From Streptomyces sp. NBC_00224 (lineage in GTDB: Bacteria; Actinomycetota; Actinomycetes; Streptomycetales; Streptomycetaceae), in the NCBI RefSeq assembly GCF_041435195.1, contig NZ_CP108106.1, forward strand, positions 7,391,001-7,455,000: DNA of 64,000 bases. The letters are read 5' to 3'. The position numbers were made by a program, and so were the translations under genes. The notes under the pieces were generated by a model, which saw only the letters and a program-made list of their open reading frames with translations, ran no database searches and was not told the DNA's origin. Below are positions 50,584 to 58,707 of this stretch, one piece after another (position 1 is the first letter of the stretch; each line of letters opens with the position of its first letter).

Positions 50584-52698
50584 ATGATCGAGACTGCGGA
50601 CGACGGACGGGTGTGGCTGCTGACCGGTCGCACCAGCGGCTATGCGCTGCACCTCACGGACCACGGGGAACTCCTGCACCTGCACTGGGGCCCGCGCCTG
50701 GCCCTCGCCGACGCCGAGGCACTGGCCGCCCAGCCCCTGCCGCCCCACTGGCCCTTCGAGTCACCACTGGATGGCCAGGAGGAGTACGTGGTGGAGGGCG
50801 GGCCCCGTTTCGCGCGCCCCGCGCTCTCCGTACGGACCTCTCAGGTGCGCGGCACCGAGTGGACCTTCGCGGGCGCCGCGGTCGACGGCGACGAACTGCG
50901 GCTGCGCTTCACCGACGCCGTGCACCACCTGGGGCTCACCCTGCACTACCGGACGCGCGACGACACCGACGTCGTCGAGCGCTGGGCGACCGTCGCCCAC
51001 GAGGGCACGGCCGGGGACCCGGACCTGGAGCTGCTGCGGGCCGACGCCGCCGTGTGGACGCTGCCGCTGCGCGACGGCTGGCGGCTCAGCCAGCTGCACG
51101 GCCGCTGGGCCGCCGAGTCCCGGCTCGTACGGGCCGACCTCACCCCGGGCGACAAGGTGCTCGGCAGCCGCCGCGGCCACACCGGCCACCAGCACCTGCC
51201 CTGGGTCGCCCTGGACGCCGAGGGCGCCGCCACCGAGGAGAGCGGCGAGGTGTACGGGTGCGCGCTCGGCTGGTCCGGGTCCTGGCGCATCGCCGTCCAG
51301 CACCTGCCGGACGGCCGGGTGCAGATCAGCGGCGGCGCCGGGTACGACGACTCCGGGCTGCTGTCGCTCGCGCCCGGCGACTCGTACACCACACCGGTCT
51401 TCGCCGGGTTGTGGAGCCCGGACGGCTTCGGCGGGGCCAGCCGGGAGTGGCACGCCTGGCAGCTGGCCCGGGTGATCCCGGATGCCGAGCGGGTGCGGCC
51501 GGTGCTCTTCAACTCCTGGGAGGCCACCGGGTTCGACATCTCCGAGCCTCAGCAGCGGGCGCTGGCGCACCGGGCGGCCGCGATGGGCGTCGAGCTGTTC
51601 GTGATCGACGACGGCTGGTTCGGGGAGCGCACCCACGACGCGGCCGGGCTCGGCGACTGGACGCCCAACCCCGAGCGCTTCCCCGGCGGCCTCAAGCCGC
51701 TCGCGGACGAAGTGCACGTGCTGGGCATGCGGTTCGGGATCTGGGTCGAGCCGGAGATGGTCAACGCCGACAGTGCGCTGTACCGGGCGCACCCGGAGTG
51801 GGTGCAGCACCAGAGCGGACGCCGGCGCACCGAGTTCCGCAATCAGCTCGTGCTCAACCTGGCCCGCCCGGACGTCCAGGAGTACCTCTGGGAGCAGCTG
51901 GACGGGCTTCTTTCGAGTGCGCCCGTCGACTATGTGAAGTGGGACTTCAACCGCTGCTTCACCGATGCGGGCTGGCCCGGGGAGGAGTATCCGCAGAGGC
52001 TCTGGACCGAGCATGTCCGGGCGCTGTACGGCCTGTTGGACCGGCTGCGGGCCGCACACCCCTCGGTCGACTTCGAGTCCTGTTCGGGCGGCGGCGGCCG
52101 GATCGACCTCGGCATCCTCTCCCGTACGGACCAGGTGTGGACCTCCGACAACACCGACCCGCTGGACCGGCTCGCCATCCAGGACGGCTTCAGCCAGCTG
52201 CACCCGGCCCGGGTGATGGCCGCCTGGGTCACCGACAGCCCCAACACCCTGCTCAACGGCCGCCGCAGCAGCCTGCGCTTCCGCTTCGTGAGCGCGATGG
52301 CCGGGGTGCTCGGCGTCGGCGGCGACCTCAGCCGGTGGAGCGAGGCCGAACTGGCCGAGGCGCGCGGGTGGGTGGAGCTCTACAAGGCGATCCGGCCGGT
52401 GGTGCAGCTCGGGGCCCAGTACCGGCTGCGGCCACCGAGGGGCGGGCTCAGCGCCGTCCAGTACGTGCGCGGCGACGACACCGTGGTCCTCGCGTACCTC
52501 CAGGCCCAGCGCTACGGCGAGTGCCCCCCGGCCGTGCGGCTGCGCGGCCTGGACCCGGCGGCGGCCTATCGGTGCCTGGACACCGGGGCCGTACACAGGG
52601 GAGCGGTATTGCTGCATCGGGGCCTGGACACCGGACTGCGGGGCGATCTTGATGCGACGGTGTTCCGATTCCGGCGGCTGAGCGCGCGTCCGGCATAA
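50584..52698 (+). CDS. Alpha-galactosidase, GH36 family
   Basis: The 704-aa protein is read from ATG 50584 (GGGGAG upstream); upstream in-frame sequence lies antisense to the phosphatase gene. The order is N-terminal beta-supersandwich, TIM barrel with VLFNSWEATGFDISEP, FVIDDGWFGERTHD, the nucleophile in DYVKWDFNRCF (about residue 455), CSGGGGRIDLGIL and the acid/base Asp in VWTSDNTDPLDRLA, then a C-terminal beta domain. GH36 enzymes remove terminal alpha-1,6-galactose from melibiose, raffinose and galactomannans. There is no signal peptide, so it acts on imported sugars. No transporter is adjacent. Confidence 0.95.
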   Translation: MIETADDGRVWLLTGRTSGYALHLTDHGELLHLHWGPRLALADAEALAAQPLPPHWPFESPLDGQEEYVVEGGPRFARPALSVRTSQVRGTEWTFAGAAVDGDELRLRFTDAVHHLGLTLHYRTRDDTDVVERWATVAHEGTAGDPDLELLRADAAVWTLPLRDGWRLSQLHGRWAAESRLVRADLTPGDKVLGSRRGHTGHQHLPWVALDAEGAATEESGEVYGCALGWSGSWRIAVQHLPDGRVQISGGAGYDDSGLLSLAPGDSYTTPVFAGLWSPDGFGGASREWHAWQLARVIPDAERVRPVLFNSWEATGFDISEPQQRALAHRAAAMGVELFVIDDGWFGERTHDAAGLGDWTPNPERFPGGLKPLADEVHVLGMRFGIWVEPEMVNADSALYRAHPEWVQHQSGRRRTEFRNQLVLNLARPDVQEYLWEQLDGLLSSAPVDYVKWDFNRCFTDAGWPGEEYPQRLWTEHVRALYGLLDRLRAAHPSVDFESCSGGGGRIDLGILSRTDQVWTSDNTDPLDRLAIQDGFSQLHPARVMAAWVTDSPNTLLNGRRSSLRFRFVSAMAGVLGVGGDLSRWSEAELAEARGWVELYKAIRPVVQLGAQYRLRPPRGGLSAVQYVRGDDTVVLAYLQAQRYGECPPAVRLRGLDPAAAYRCLDTGAVHRGAVLLHRGLDTGLRGDLDATVFRFRRLSARPA

Positions 52699-53065
52699 GG
52701 AATTCGCGTTCTTGGCGCGGTAAAGATCTTCATCGGGATGTAATGGCTAAAACTGGACAGAGTGGGGCGATCGGTGGCGGGAAGGGGTGAATGGGTTAGG
52801 ACTTTCACCCTGATTGGGCGATTTGATGCACCCTGTCCATCTCCCCGGCAGGAAGGGGAGGTTGCCCGTGAGCAGCGTCATATCCGTGACGTTCCGTGGT
52901 GGCGGCCCCGAATGAATTCCCCCGTCCGGCGGGGCCTGTTGGGAATTCCGGTCGACGCAGGGTGACCGCAATTCCCGGAGGAATTCCCGGCCGGGAATGC
53001 CGAAGGCGAATGGGCACTTGTCGTGGCCCGCCGGGCTCGCTTACGGTCACCGCAATCCGGGTGGA
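52699..53065 (+). promoter_or_regulatory. Intergenic leader with nested inverted repeats and clustered GGAATTCC-type sites
   Basis: This region lies between the alpha-galactosidase and the c-di-AMP riboswitch; I see no gene. GGACAGAGTG (52755-52764) pairs with CACCCTGTCC (52829-52838, one mismatch), and GGGTGAA / TTCACCC (52785-52791, 52804-52810) is nested inside. From 52914 to 53000 there are several AATTCC cores (52914, 52942, 52970, 52980) in an AT-richer patch, and one more at 53143 inside the riboswitch. The promoter of the LysM-M23 gene should lie here. Confidence 0.5.
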
Positions 53066-53240
53066 CCGCCGAATCCTGCCACCGCTCGGAATCCGCACCC
53101 ATCCACGCGTGGCAGGAGCGGGGGACCCAGGTAAGCGCCGTCCGGAATTCCGGCACGGCTCGGGGTGAAGCCGGAACACCGCACGCGGTGCCCCGGCCGG
53201 GCAGCTCCAGCCCGAACCCGACAGCTCACCTCGCAGGCGC
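53066..53240 (+). ncRNA. c-di-AMP riboswitch (ydaO/yuaA type)
   Basis: Conserved blocks of the ydaO RNA as it occurs in Streptomyces are present in order: CCGCCGAATCCTGCC (53068-53080), GTGGCAGGAGCGGGGGACCC (53109-53128), CGGGGTGAAGCCGGA (about 53160-53174) and CCCGAACCCGACAGCTCACC (about 53211-53230). The 3' end is 16 nt before the coding start region of a wall hydrolase, the typical target: c-di-AMP binding shuts off expression of wall-lytic enzymes. Exact ends are approximate. The class and regulatory direction come from family knowledge. Confidence 0.93.
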
Positions 53241-53256
53241 CGGAGAGGAATCCGCC

Positions 53257-54195
53257 ATGCCCGCGAAGGGTAAGCACCGCCGTCCCAAGTCCAGCCCGAT
53301 ATCCCGGGGCATGGTCGCCGCCGGTACGGGCGGCGCCGCGCTCGCCATCCCGCTGCTGGGCGCCACCGGCGCGCACGCCGCGGCGCAGACCGCCGCCCCC
53401 GCCACCGCGCCTCAGCAGGCCGTCCGCGCCGCCGGGGCCTTCGCCGCCGCTCCGCAGACCGCGCCCACCACGTACAAGGTCAAGAGCGGCGACTGCCTGT
53501 CGCGGATCGCCGAGGACCACCGGCTCGGCGGCTGGCAGCGGCTCTACAAGGACAACCGCGAGGTCGTCGGCTCCGACCCGGCGCTGATCCGCCCGGGCAT
53601 GAAGCTCACCCTCGGGGCGAAGGCCCCGGGCGGCGGCGCGCCGCACGGCTCCGCCAAGGCGAGCGGTTCGCACGACTCCGGTACGAAGAAGTCGGCCCCC
53701 CGCACGTCGAAGTCCTCCCCGGCCGCCTCCGCCCCCAAGGCCGCCGCCGACACCTCCTCGTCCGCCACCGCGAACCAGGGCTCCGCCTCCGGCTTCCGCG
53801 CGCCGCTCGACAGCGTGAGCATCGGCACCCCGTACCGCATGGCCGGATCCATGTGGTCCAGCGGCTACCACACGGGCGTCGACTTCGCGGCCGAGACCGG
53901 CACCACGGTGAAGGCCGTCGGCGCGGGCACGGTCGTCTCGGCCGGCTGGGGCGGCGCGTACGGCAACCAGGTCGTCATCCAGCACGCCGACGGCATGTAC
54001 TCCCAGTACGCCCACCTCTCGCAGTTCTCCGTCTCGGCCGGGCAGACCGTGACCGAGGGCCAGCAGCTCGGGCTCTCCGGCGCCACCGGCAACGTCACTG
54101 GCCCGCACCTGCACTTCGAGATCCGCACCACGCCCGACTACGGCTCGGACGTCGACCCGATCGCCTACCTCCGCCAGCAGGGCGCGAGCCTCTGA
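53257..54195 (+). CDS. Secreted LysM + M23 peptidoglycan endopeptidase
   Basis: The 312-aa protein starts at ATG 53257 (AGAGGA upstream). A basic N-terminus and Ala/Gly-rich core ending near AHA-A form a signal peptide. A LysM domain (about residues 70-115: YKVKSGDCLSRIAEDHRLG, PALIRPGMKLTL) is joined by a Ser/Lys/Ala-rich linker to a peptidase M23 domain with zinc ligands in HTGVDFAAETG and HLHFE (GNVTGPHLHFEI). It should cleave peptidoglycan stem or cross-link peptides during growth or germination. The riboswitch upstream puts it under c-di-AMP control. Confidence 0.95.
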   Translation: MPAKGKHRRPKSSPISRGMVAAGTGGAALAIPLLGATGAHAAAQTAAPATAPQQAVRAAGAFAAAPQTAPTTYKVKSGDCLSRIAEDHRLGGWQRLYKDNREVVGSDPALIRPGMKLTLGAKAPGGGAPHGSAKASGSHDSGTKKSAPRTSKSSPAASAPKAAADTSSSATANQGSASGFRAPLDSVSIGTPYRMAGSMWSSGYHTGVDFAAETGTTVKAVGAGTVVSAGWGGAYGNQVVIQHADGMYSQYAHLSQFSVSAGQTVTEGQQLGLSGATGNVTGPHLHFEIRTTPDYGSDVDPIAYLRQQGASL

Positions 54196-54226
54196 CGCCC
54201 TTGCCCCGCCCGGCAATTGGCGCGTA

Positions 54227-54241
54227 TTCCCGCTGCGGGAA
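54227..54241. terminator. Short hairpin after the M23 gene
   Basis: TTCCCGC-T-GCGGGAA is a perfect 7-bp inverted repeat 31 bp after the LysM-M23 stop. It is a weak candidate terminator; the stem is short. Confidence 0.4.
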
Positions 54242-54325
54242 ACTGACCGGGTGGCCTATATCACCCACCGTCAACCCCTCCTTACGGTCGCGTAGGTCAC
54301 ACCCATAAGGGAAAGATATGGTCTC

Positions 54326-55117
54326 GTGGCAGACGATTCGAGATCATTCAGCAGCGGTACGTTCGGGTCGTACACGGCGATCGGCGACAGCTTCACGGAA
54401 GGTGTCGGCGACCCCGGCCCGGACGGGGCGTTCGTCGGTTGGGCGGACAGGTTCGCCGTGCTACTGGCAGACGAGCGACCGGAGGGGGCCTTTCGCTATG
54501 CCAATCTCGCGGTCCGCGGCAGGCTCCTCGACCAGATCGTCGAGGAGCAGGTGCCGCGGGCCAAGGAGCTCGCACCCGACCTGGTGAGCTTCTGCGCGGG
54601 GGGCAACGACATCATCCGGCCGGGCAGCGACCCGGACGACGTGGCCGAGCGCTTCGAGCGCGCCGTGGCCGACCTGAAGAGCGCGATCCCCACGGTCATG
54701 GTGACCACCGGGTTCGACACGCGCGGGGTGCCGGTCTTCAAGCATCTGCGTGGCAAGGTCGCCACGTACACCGCGCATGTGCGCTCCATCGCGGACCGCT
54801 ACGGGTGCCCGGTGCTCGACCTGTGGTCCCTCAAGTCCGTTCAGGACAGGCGGGCGTGGGACGGCGACCGGCTGCACCTGTCGCCGGAGGGGCACACCCG
54901 GGTCGCGCTGCGCGCCGCCCAGGTGCTCGGACTGGAGATCCCGGCCGACCCGGACCAGCCGTGGCCCCCGCTGCCGCCGCGCAACACCCTGGACGTGCGG
55001 CGCGACGACATCCACTGGGCGCGCGAGCACCTGGTGCCGTGGATCGGACGACGGCTGCGCGGCGAGAGCTCGGGCGACCACGTGGAGCCCAAGCGCCCGG
55101 ATCTGCTGCCTCTCTGA
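54326..55117 (+). CDS. SGNH/GDSL-family hydrolase
   Basis: The 263-aa protein is read from GTG 54326 (AAGGGAAAG about 12 nt upstream). SGNH blocks: block I YTAIGDSFTEGVGD with the nucleophile Ser (about residue 22), block II Gly in NLAVRGRLLDQI, block III FCAGGNDIIRPG with Asn, block V DGDRLHLSPEGH with the catalytic Asp/His. There is no signal peptide. The fold covers esterases, lipases and acyl-thioesterases; substrate is unknown. This C-terminal form (ending HVEPKRPDLLPL) is common in Streptomyces. It follows the M23 gene but with its own upstream region. Confidence 0.92.
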   Translation: MADDSRSFSSGTFGSYTAIGDSFTEGVGDPGPDGAFVGWADRFAVLLADERPEGAFRYANLAVRGRLLDQIVEEQVPRAKELAPDLVSFCAGGNDIIRPGSDPDDVAERFERAVADLKSAIPTVMVTTGFDTRGVPVFKHLRGKVATYTAHVRSIADRYGCPVLDLWSLKSVQDRRAWDGDRLHLSPEGHTRVALRAAQVLGLEIPADPDQPWPPLPPRNTLDVRRDDIHWAREHLVPWIGRRLRGESSGDHVEPKRPDLLPL

Positions 55118-55136
55118 CGCATCATCAGGGCCGTAT

Positions 55137-55176
55137 CGGAGCAGCTTTCCTCGGTACGGAGCAGCTTTCCTCAGTG
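55137..55176 (+). repeat. 20-bp tandem duplication
   Basis: CGGAGCAGCTTTCCTCGGTA (55137-55156) is repeated directly as CGGAGCAGCTTTCCTCAGTG (55157-55176), 18 of 20 identical. It lies between the GDSL hydrolase stop and the second copy of the dispersed hairpin repeat. Confidence 0.9.
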
Positions 55177-55184
55177 CGGTGCGG

Positions 55185-55252
55185 CACCGCGCCCCTGTCA
55201 GGGGCGCGGAGAACCGCGCGACCAGCCACAGACGAACCGCAGCCGAATCACC
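55185..55252. repeat. Dispersed intergenic hairpin repeat, copy 2
   Basis: Hairpin CCGCGCCCCTG / CAGGGGCGCGG centred near 55198, followed by GCGCGACCAGCCACAG and CGCAGCCGAATCACC, matches the copy at 5552-5618. It ends on the stop of the minus-strand epimerase gene and lies between convergent genes, where it can terminate both. Confidence 0.85.
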
Positions 55253-56243
55253 GCGGCGCCAGCAGCCTCCGCTCCGTCTCCGGGTCGAGTCCGACCCGGG
55301 GGCGGTCCGGCCGCTGCGGAGCCTCGCCGCCGATCGACTCGATCCAGGCCCAGGTGTCGGCGACCGTCTCCTCGACGGGGCGGCAGCGCAGCCCCGACAG
55401 CACGGCCTTCCACACGTTCGAGCCGTGCATCGTGCCGTGATCCTCGCCCGGCGGGATCCACACCGGCAGATGGCTCCACGGCTCGACCCCGGCGGCCAGG
55501 ATCGGCTCCGGGTCCGTCCAGCGCAGCTCCGCGCCGCCGCCGGTGACCCGCGCGCACGCCTCAAGCAGCTCGCCCATGGTGGTGTGGTCGGGCGGGGAGA
55601 CCAGGTTGTACGGGCCGCAGAGCCCGAAGTCGGCCGCGCTCACGATCCACTCCGCCAGGTCCCGGGCGTCGATGAACTGGACCGGCAGATCGTGCGGCCC
55701 CGGCGCGAGCACCTCGCCGCCGCGCGCCATGCGCCCCAGCCACCACGGCAGCCGCCCGATGTTCTCCCACGGGCCGAGGATCAGTCCCGCGCGCACCAGG
55801 AGCGAGCGCTCCGGGCCGAACTCCTGGACGGCGGCCAGCTCGCCGCCGCGCTTGGCCTGCGGATAGTCCACCTCGCCCTCGGCGTCGGGCGATCCGTCGA
55901 CCAGTGGCGCACTCTCGTCGGCCCCGGCCGGGGTCGGGTACGCGTACACCGACCGGCTCGACACATAGACGTACCGGGCGGCGCGCCCCTGCGCGAGCAG
56001 CCGTGCCGCGTCCCGTACCACCGAGGGCGCCCCCGACCAGGTGTCCACGACCACGTCCCACTGCCCGTCGGTGAGCGCCGCCAGACCGCCCTCGGCCGTC
56101 CGGTCGCCGAGCAGGGTGCGCACGCCCTCGGGCGGCTCGTGGCGGCCCCGGTGGAAGACCGTCACCTCGTGCCCCCGCGCCAGCGCGGCTTCGGCCACGG
56201 CGCGGCCGACGAATTCCGTACCACCCAGTATCAGTAGCTTCAT
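55248..56243 (-). CDS. NAD-dependent epimerase/dehydratase (extended SDR)
   Basis: The 331-aa protein is read from ATG 56243. The nucleotide motif is MKLLILGGTEFVGRAVAEAA, with Arg/His after the second strand (VTVFHRGRHE); active-site regions are VYVSSRSVYA and DYPQAKRGGEL, where the usual YxxxK is Y-P-Q-A-K. DLPVQFIDARDLAEWIV and YNLVSPPDHTTMGELLE are the C-terminal substrate segments. It resembles isoflavone reductase/CSP41-type sugar epimerase relatives in which function is often uncertain. There is no sugar-pathway neighbour. It lies in the same direction as the polysaccharide deacetylase, 90 bp upstream. Confidence 0.9.
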   Translation of the reverse strand: MKLLILGGTEFVGRAVAEAALARGHEVTVFHRGRHEPPEGVRTLLGDRTAEGGLAALTDGQWDVVVDTWSGAPSVVRDAARLLAQGRAARYVYVSSRSVYAYPTPAGADESAPLVDGSPDAEGEVDYPQAKRGGELAAVQEFGPERSLLVRAGLILGPWENIGRLPWWLGRMARGGEVLAPGPHDLPVQFIDARDLAEWIVSAADFGLCGPYNLVSPPDHTTMGELLEACARVTGGGAELRWTDPEPILAAGVEPWSHLPVWIPPGEDHGTMHGSNVWKAVLSGLRCRPVEETVADTWAWIESIGGEAPQRPDRPRVGLDPETERRLLAPR

Positions 56244-56335
56244 GGCCGCAACTCTGCCTGCCGGAACGGGTCCTGAGAACCGTTGCATGCTGAGGGCGAA
56301 ATCCCGGCCGCGTCCGCGCGCGGCCCCGGGGAGCG

Positions 56336-57133
56336 TCAGGGGCGGTAGAGCTGGCCGGGCTTCGGGGCGGCGGGGGCGAGCAGCTGGGGCACGGTCACGA
56401 AGGTGAAGCCGCGCGCCTTGAGGGCGTCGATGATCCCGGGCACGGCGGGCACGGTCCCGTCGTAGATGTCGTGCAGCAGGATGATGCCGTCGCGGTCGGC
56501 CTGGTCGAGGATGCGCTCGGTGATCAGGGCCGAGTCGTTGGTGGAGTAGTCCTTGGCGGTCGCGCTCCACAGGATCTGCGAGAGCCCCAGCTCCTTGCTG
56601 ACCTTGGTGACTTCCTTGTTGGTACGGCCCTGCGGCGGTCGCATCAGGACCGGCTTGCGGCCGGTCAGCTTGGCCACCGCCTCCTGGGTGCGGTTGAGCT
56701 CGGCGCGTATCTCGGCGGGCTTCAGGTTGTCCAGGCGCTCGTGGGACCAGGTGTGGTTGGCGACCTCGTGCCCCTCGGCGGCGATGCGGCGCACGGTGTC
56801 GGGGTACTTCTCGACGTGGTTCTTGCCGAGCAGGAAGAAGGTGGCGTGCACCTTCTTCTCCTTGAGCGTGTCGAGCAGTTGGGGCGTCTTCTTGCCCGGC
56901 CCGGCGTCGAAGGTCAGGGCTATGCACTTGGCCTTGCGGCAGTCCACCCCGGCGGCGCTGCCCGCGTCGGCGCCCGCCGCGGCCTTGCTGTCGAGTGCGT
57001 CGTTGCGGGCGGAGCGGGGCGAGACGGCGCCGTCGGAGCAGCCGGTGAGCGTCAGGCCCAGCGAGGCCACCGCGACCAGCGCGGCGGCCGCCCGCCCCCG
57101 GGCACGACGCACTTCGGAATTGCTGCTGCGCAT
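56336..57133 (-). CDS. Lipoprotein polysaccharide deacetylase (NodB/CE4)
   Basis: The 265-aa protein is read from ATG 57133 (GGGGAG 8 nt upstream). The signal peptide ends in a lipobox LGLTLTGC, so the mature protein is lipid-anchored outside the membrane. The NodB domain is complete: motif 1 ALTFDAGPG, motif 2 HEVANHTWSHERLD (HxxxH), motif 3 MRPPQGRTN, motif 4 WSATAKDY and motif 5 IILLHDIYD. CE4 enzymes deacetylate peptidoglycan GlcNAc/MurNAc or chitin-like polymers, giving lysozyme resistance. A TATAGT -10-like box and a GTGTATACAC palindrome lie just upstream. Confidence 0.94.
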   Translation of the reverse strand: MRSSNSEVRRARGRAAAALVAVASLGLTLTGCSDGAVSPRSARNDALDSKAAAGADAGSAAGVDCRKAKCIALTFDAGPGKKTPQLLDTLKEKKVHATFFLLGKNHVEKYPDTVRRIAAEGHEVANHTWSHERLDNLKPAEIRAELNRTQEAVAKLTGRKPVLMRPPQGRTNKEVTKVSKELGLSQILWSATAKDYSTNDSALITERILDQADRDGIILLHDIYDGTVPAVPGIIDALKARGFTFVTVPQLLAPAAPKPGQLYRP

Positions 57134-57173
57134 GACGCGGCTCCCCTTCGGCCTGGACCAGAACATGACGGGG

Positions 57174-57195
57174 ACTATACGCGAGGTGTATACAC
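57174..57195 (-). promoter_or_regulatory. Palindrome and -10-like box upstream of the deacetylase
   Basis: GTGTATACAC (57186-57195) is a perfect 10-bp palindrome. On the minus strand it is followed by TATAGT (57174-57179), about 40 bp before the deacetylase start. The position suits a repressor site upstream of the -10. Confidence 0.45.
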
Positions 57196-57251
57196 GGCAT
57201 GCATAGTGGGGTGGCCCCGAGCCCGTAAGGGCCCGGCGGGCGGGCGATCGG

Positions 57252-58253
57252 CTACTTGCGGCGGGGCCCGGCCGGGCCGGAGTCCCTGCGCCGGGAGGAG
57301 CCCGGCTTACGGGACGGGCCGCCCTTACGGCCGGAGGCGGCCGGGGCGGCGTTCTTGTGCCCGGACGGCGTGGCCGGGGCGGTGGCGTTCTTGTTCCAGT
57401 GCGACGGGCGCTCCAGGCCGGTCGGGAGGTGGGTGGCGGCGTCGCCGTGCGCCGCGTTGACCTGCGTCTGGGTGAGGAAGAGGCAGTCGGTGAGGTCGGC
57501 GCCCGCGAGGTTCGTGTCCCGGAAGTCCGCGCCGATGACATCGGCGAGCCGCAGGTCCGCGCCGCTCAGGTCGGCGGCGATGAGGTACGCGCCGCGCAGA
57601 TCGGCCCCGCGCAGATCGGCGCCCTTGAGCCGGGCCCCGAACAGGTCGGCGCCTCTGCGGTCCTTCTTCTTGCCCCGGACCTCGGCACGCACCAGCTCGC
57701 TGGTGCGCAGCAGCAGGACGTTCACCTCGGCGCGGTGCGCGGCCACGTCCAGGCCGAGCAGCGTGTCCACGTCGCTGAGCGTCAGGCGCTCGATCTTCTC
57801 CAGCTCGGCCCGCACCTGGCGGTGGACCGGCCGGGCGGCGGGGCGGGCCAGCGCCTCGGAGAGGTACCAGAGCAGCTCGTGGAACTGCCGCATCACCGGA
57901 AGCGCCGCGAACATCTGCCGCGACCCGTCCGGGGACTCCCGCCAGTTCCGGCCGACAAAGGTGACCTGCGAGATCTTCTGGCCCGCACCGAAGCAGTCGT
58001 ACACCGTGCACCCCTGGAAACCCTTGGGACGCAGCTTGTCGTGGATGCCGCAGCGGAAATCCTGCTGAAGGTTGGAGCAGGGGTCCCCGACGGCCTTGTC
58101 GACGGCGAAGTCCGTGGACCGCGAGAACGCCAGCGCGACACAGCACAGGCCGAAGCAGTTCGCGCAGTCGGCGCGCAGCTCGGAGCGGTTGTCCGCCGGT
58201 CCGGGCGCCGCGGCGGCCTGCTCACGTACGCGGTTCTCGGATGTCTCGGACAA
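57252..58253 (-). CDS. Pentapeptide-repeat protein with an N-terminal Cys-rich domain
   Basis: The 333-aa protein is read from TTG 58253 (AGGAGAG about 10 nt upstream); longer in-frame starts add an Arg/Pro-rich leader. Residues 25-100 hold a cysteine cluster, DCANCFGLCCVALAF followed by CSNLQQDFRCGIHD and FQGCTVYDCFG, which looks like a metal or Fe-S binding module of the YkgJ type. A helical middle (about 105-190) leads to pentapeptide repeats (A[DN]LxG) at about 205-265: RRGADLFGARLKGADLRGAD and on to TNLAGADLTDC. A basic, Lys/Arg/Ser-rich tail follows. Pentapeptide helices can mimic DNA or scaffold proteins; the combined function is unknown. Confidence 0.85.
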   Translation of the reverse strand: MSETSENRVREQAAAAPGPADNRSELRADCANCFGLCCVALAFSRSTDFAVDKAVGDPCSNLQQDFRCGIHDKLRPKGFQGCTVYDCFGAGQKISQVTFVGRNWRESPDGSRQMFAALPVMRQFHELLWYLSEALARPAARPVHRQVRAELEKIERLTLSDVDTLLGLDVAAHRAEVNVLLLRTSELVRAEVRGKKKDRRGADLFGARLKGADLRGADLRGAYLIAADLSGADLRLADVIGADFRDTNLAGADLTDCLFLTQTQVNAAHGDAATHLPTGLERPSHWNKNATAPATPSGHKNAAPAASGRKGGPSRKPGSSRRRDSGPAGPRRK

Positions 58254-58380
58254 AGCGGGCGCTCTCCTGCGGTCTCGATCGGCCCGGGGGCCGCGGCGGG
58301 GTGTGCCACAGGCCCGGCGCGGGCATGCGGGAAGGTCGAGCCTATCGCCCGGGCCGGAGCGCCCAGGGGCGGTGACGGGG

Positions 58381-58560
58381 CTACGCGGCCTCGCCGAGAT
58401 CGGCGGTCGTGGCCGCCGCCCACAGCGTGAGCAGCCGCTCGTACTCCTCCGAGGGCCAGCCGCCGTCCGGGTCCGCGCTGTCGACGAGCTCGCGAATCGC
58501 CTCATTGGCGGCTTCGGCGTCCGGCAGTACGGAACCAGGGAGGTGGGCGGTAGTGGACAT
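58381..58560 (-). CDS. Small acidic protein, 59 aa
   Basis: From ATG 58560 the frame reads MSTTAHLPGSVLPDAEAANE, then AIRELVDSADPDGGWPSEEY, and ends TTADLGEAA before TAG at 58381. The codons follow the Streptomyces third-position bias and the product is a plausible helical acidic protein (two Trp-anchored helices). I recall similar short hypothetical proteins in other Streptomyces but have no function for it. No membrane segment, Cys or signal peptide is present. It lies between the pentapeptide protein and the PPOX gene, transcribed toward the former. Confidence 0.75.
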   Translation of the reverse strand: MSTTAHLPGSVLPDAEAANEAIRELVDSADPDGGWPSEEYERLLTLWAAATTADLGEAA

Positions 58561-58707
58561 GCGTCCAGCCTAAGCGCACGGTCCGACAATCGGCCCGAAT
58601 AGTCACTGCCAGGTCCATCACACGGTCATCGGCCATCCCCCACATCACCTTCACCACGCGCGCGCGTGCGCGGGAATCGGCGGTGGGTGTGCGCTGTTCC
58701 AATGGCC

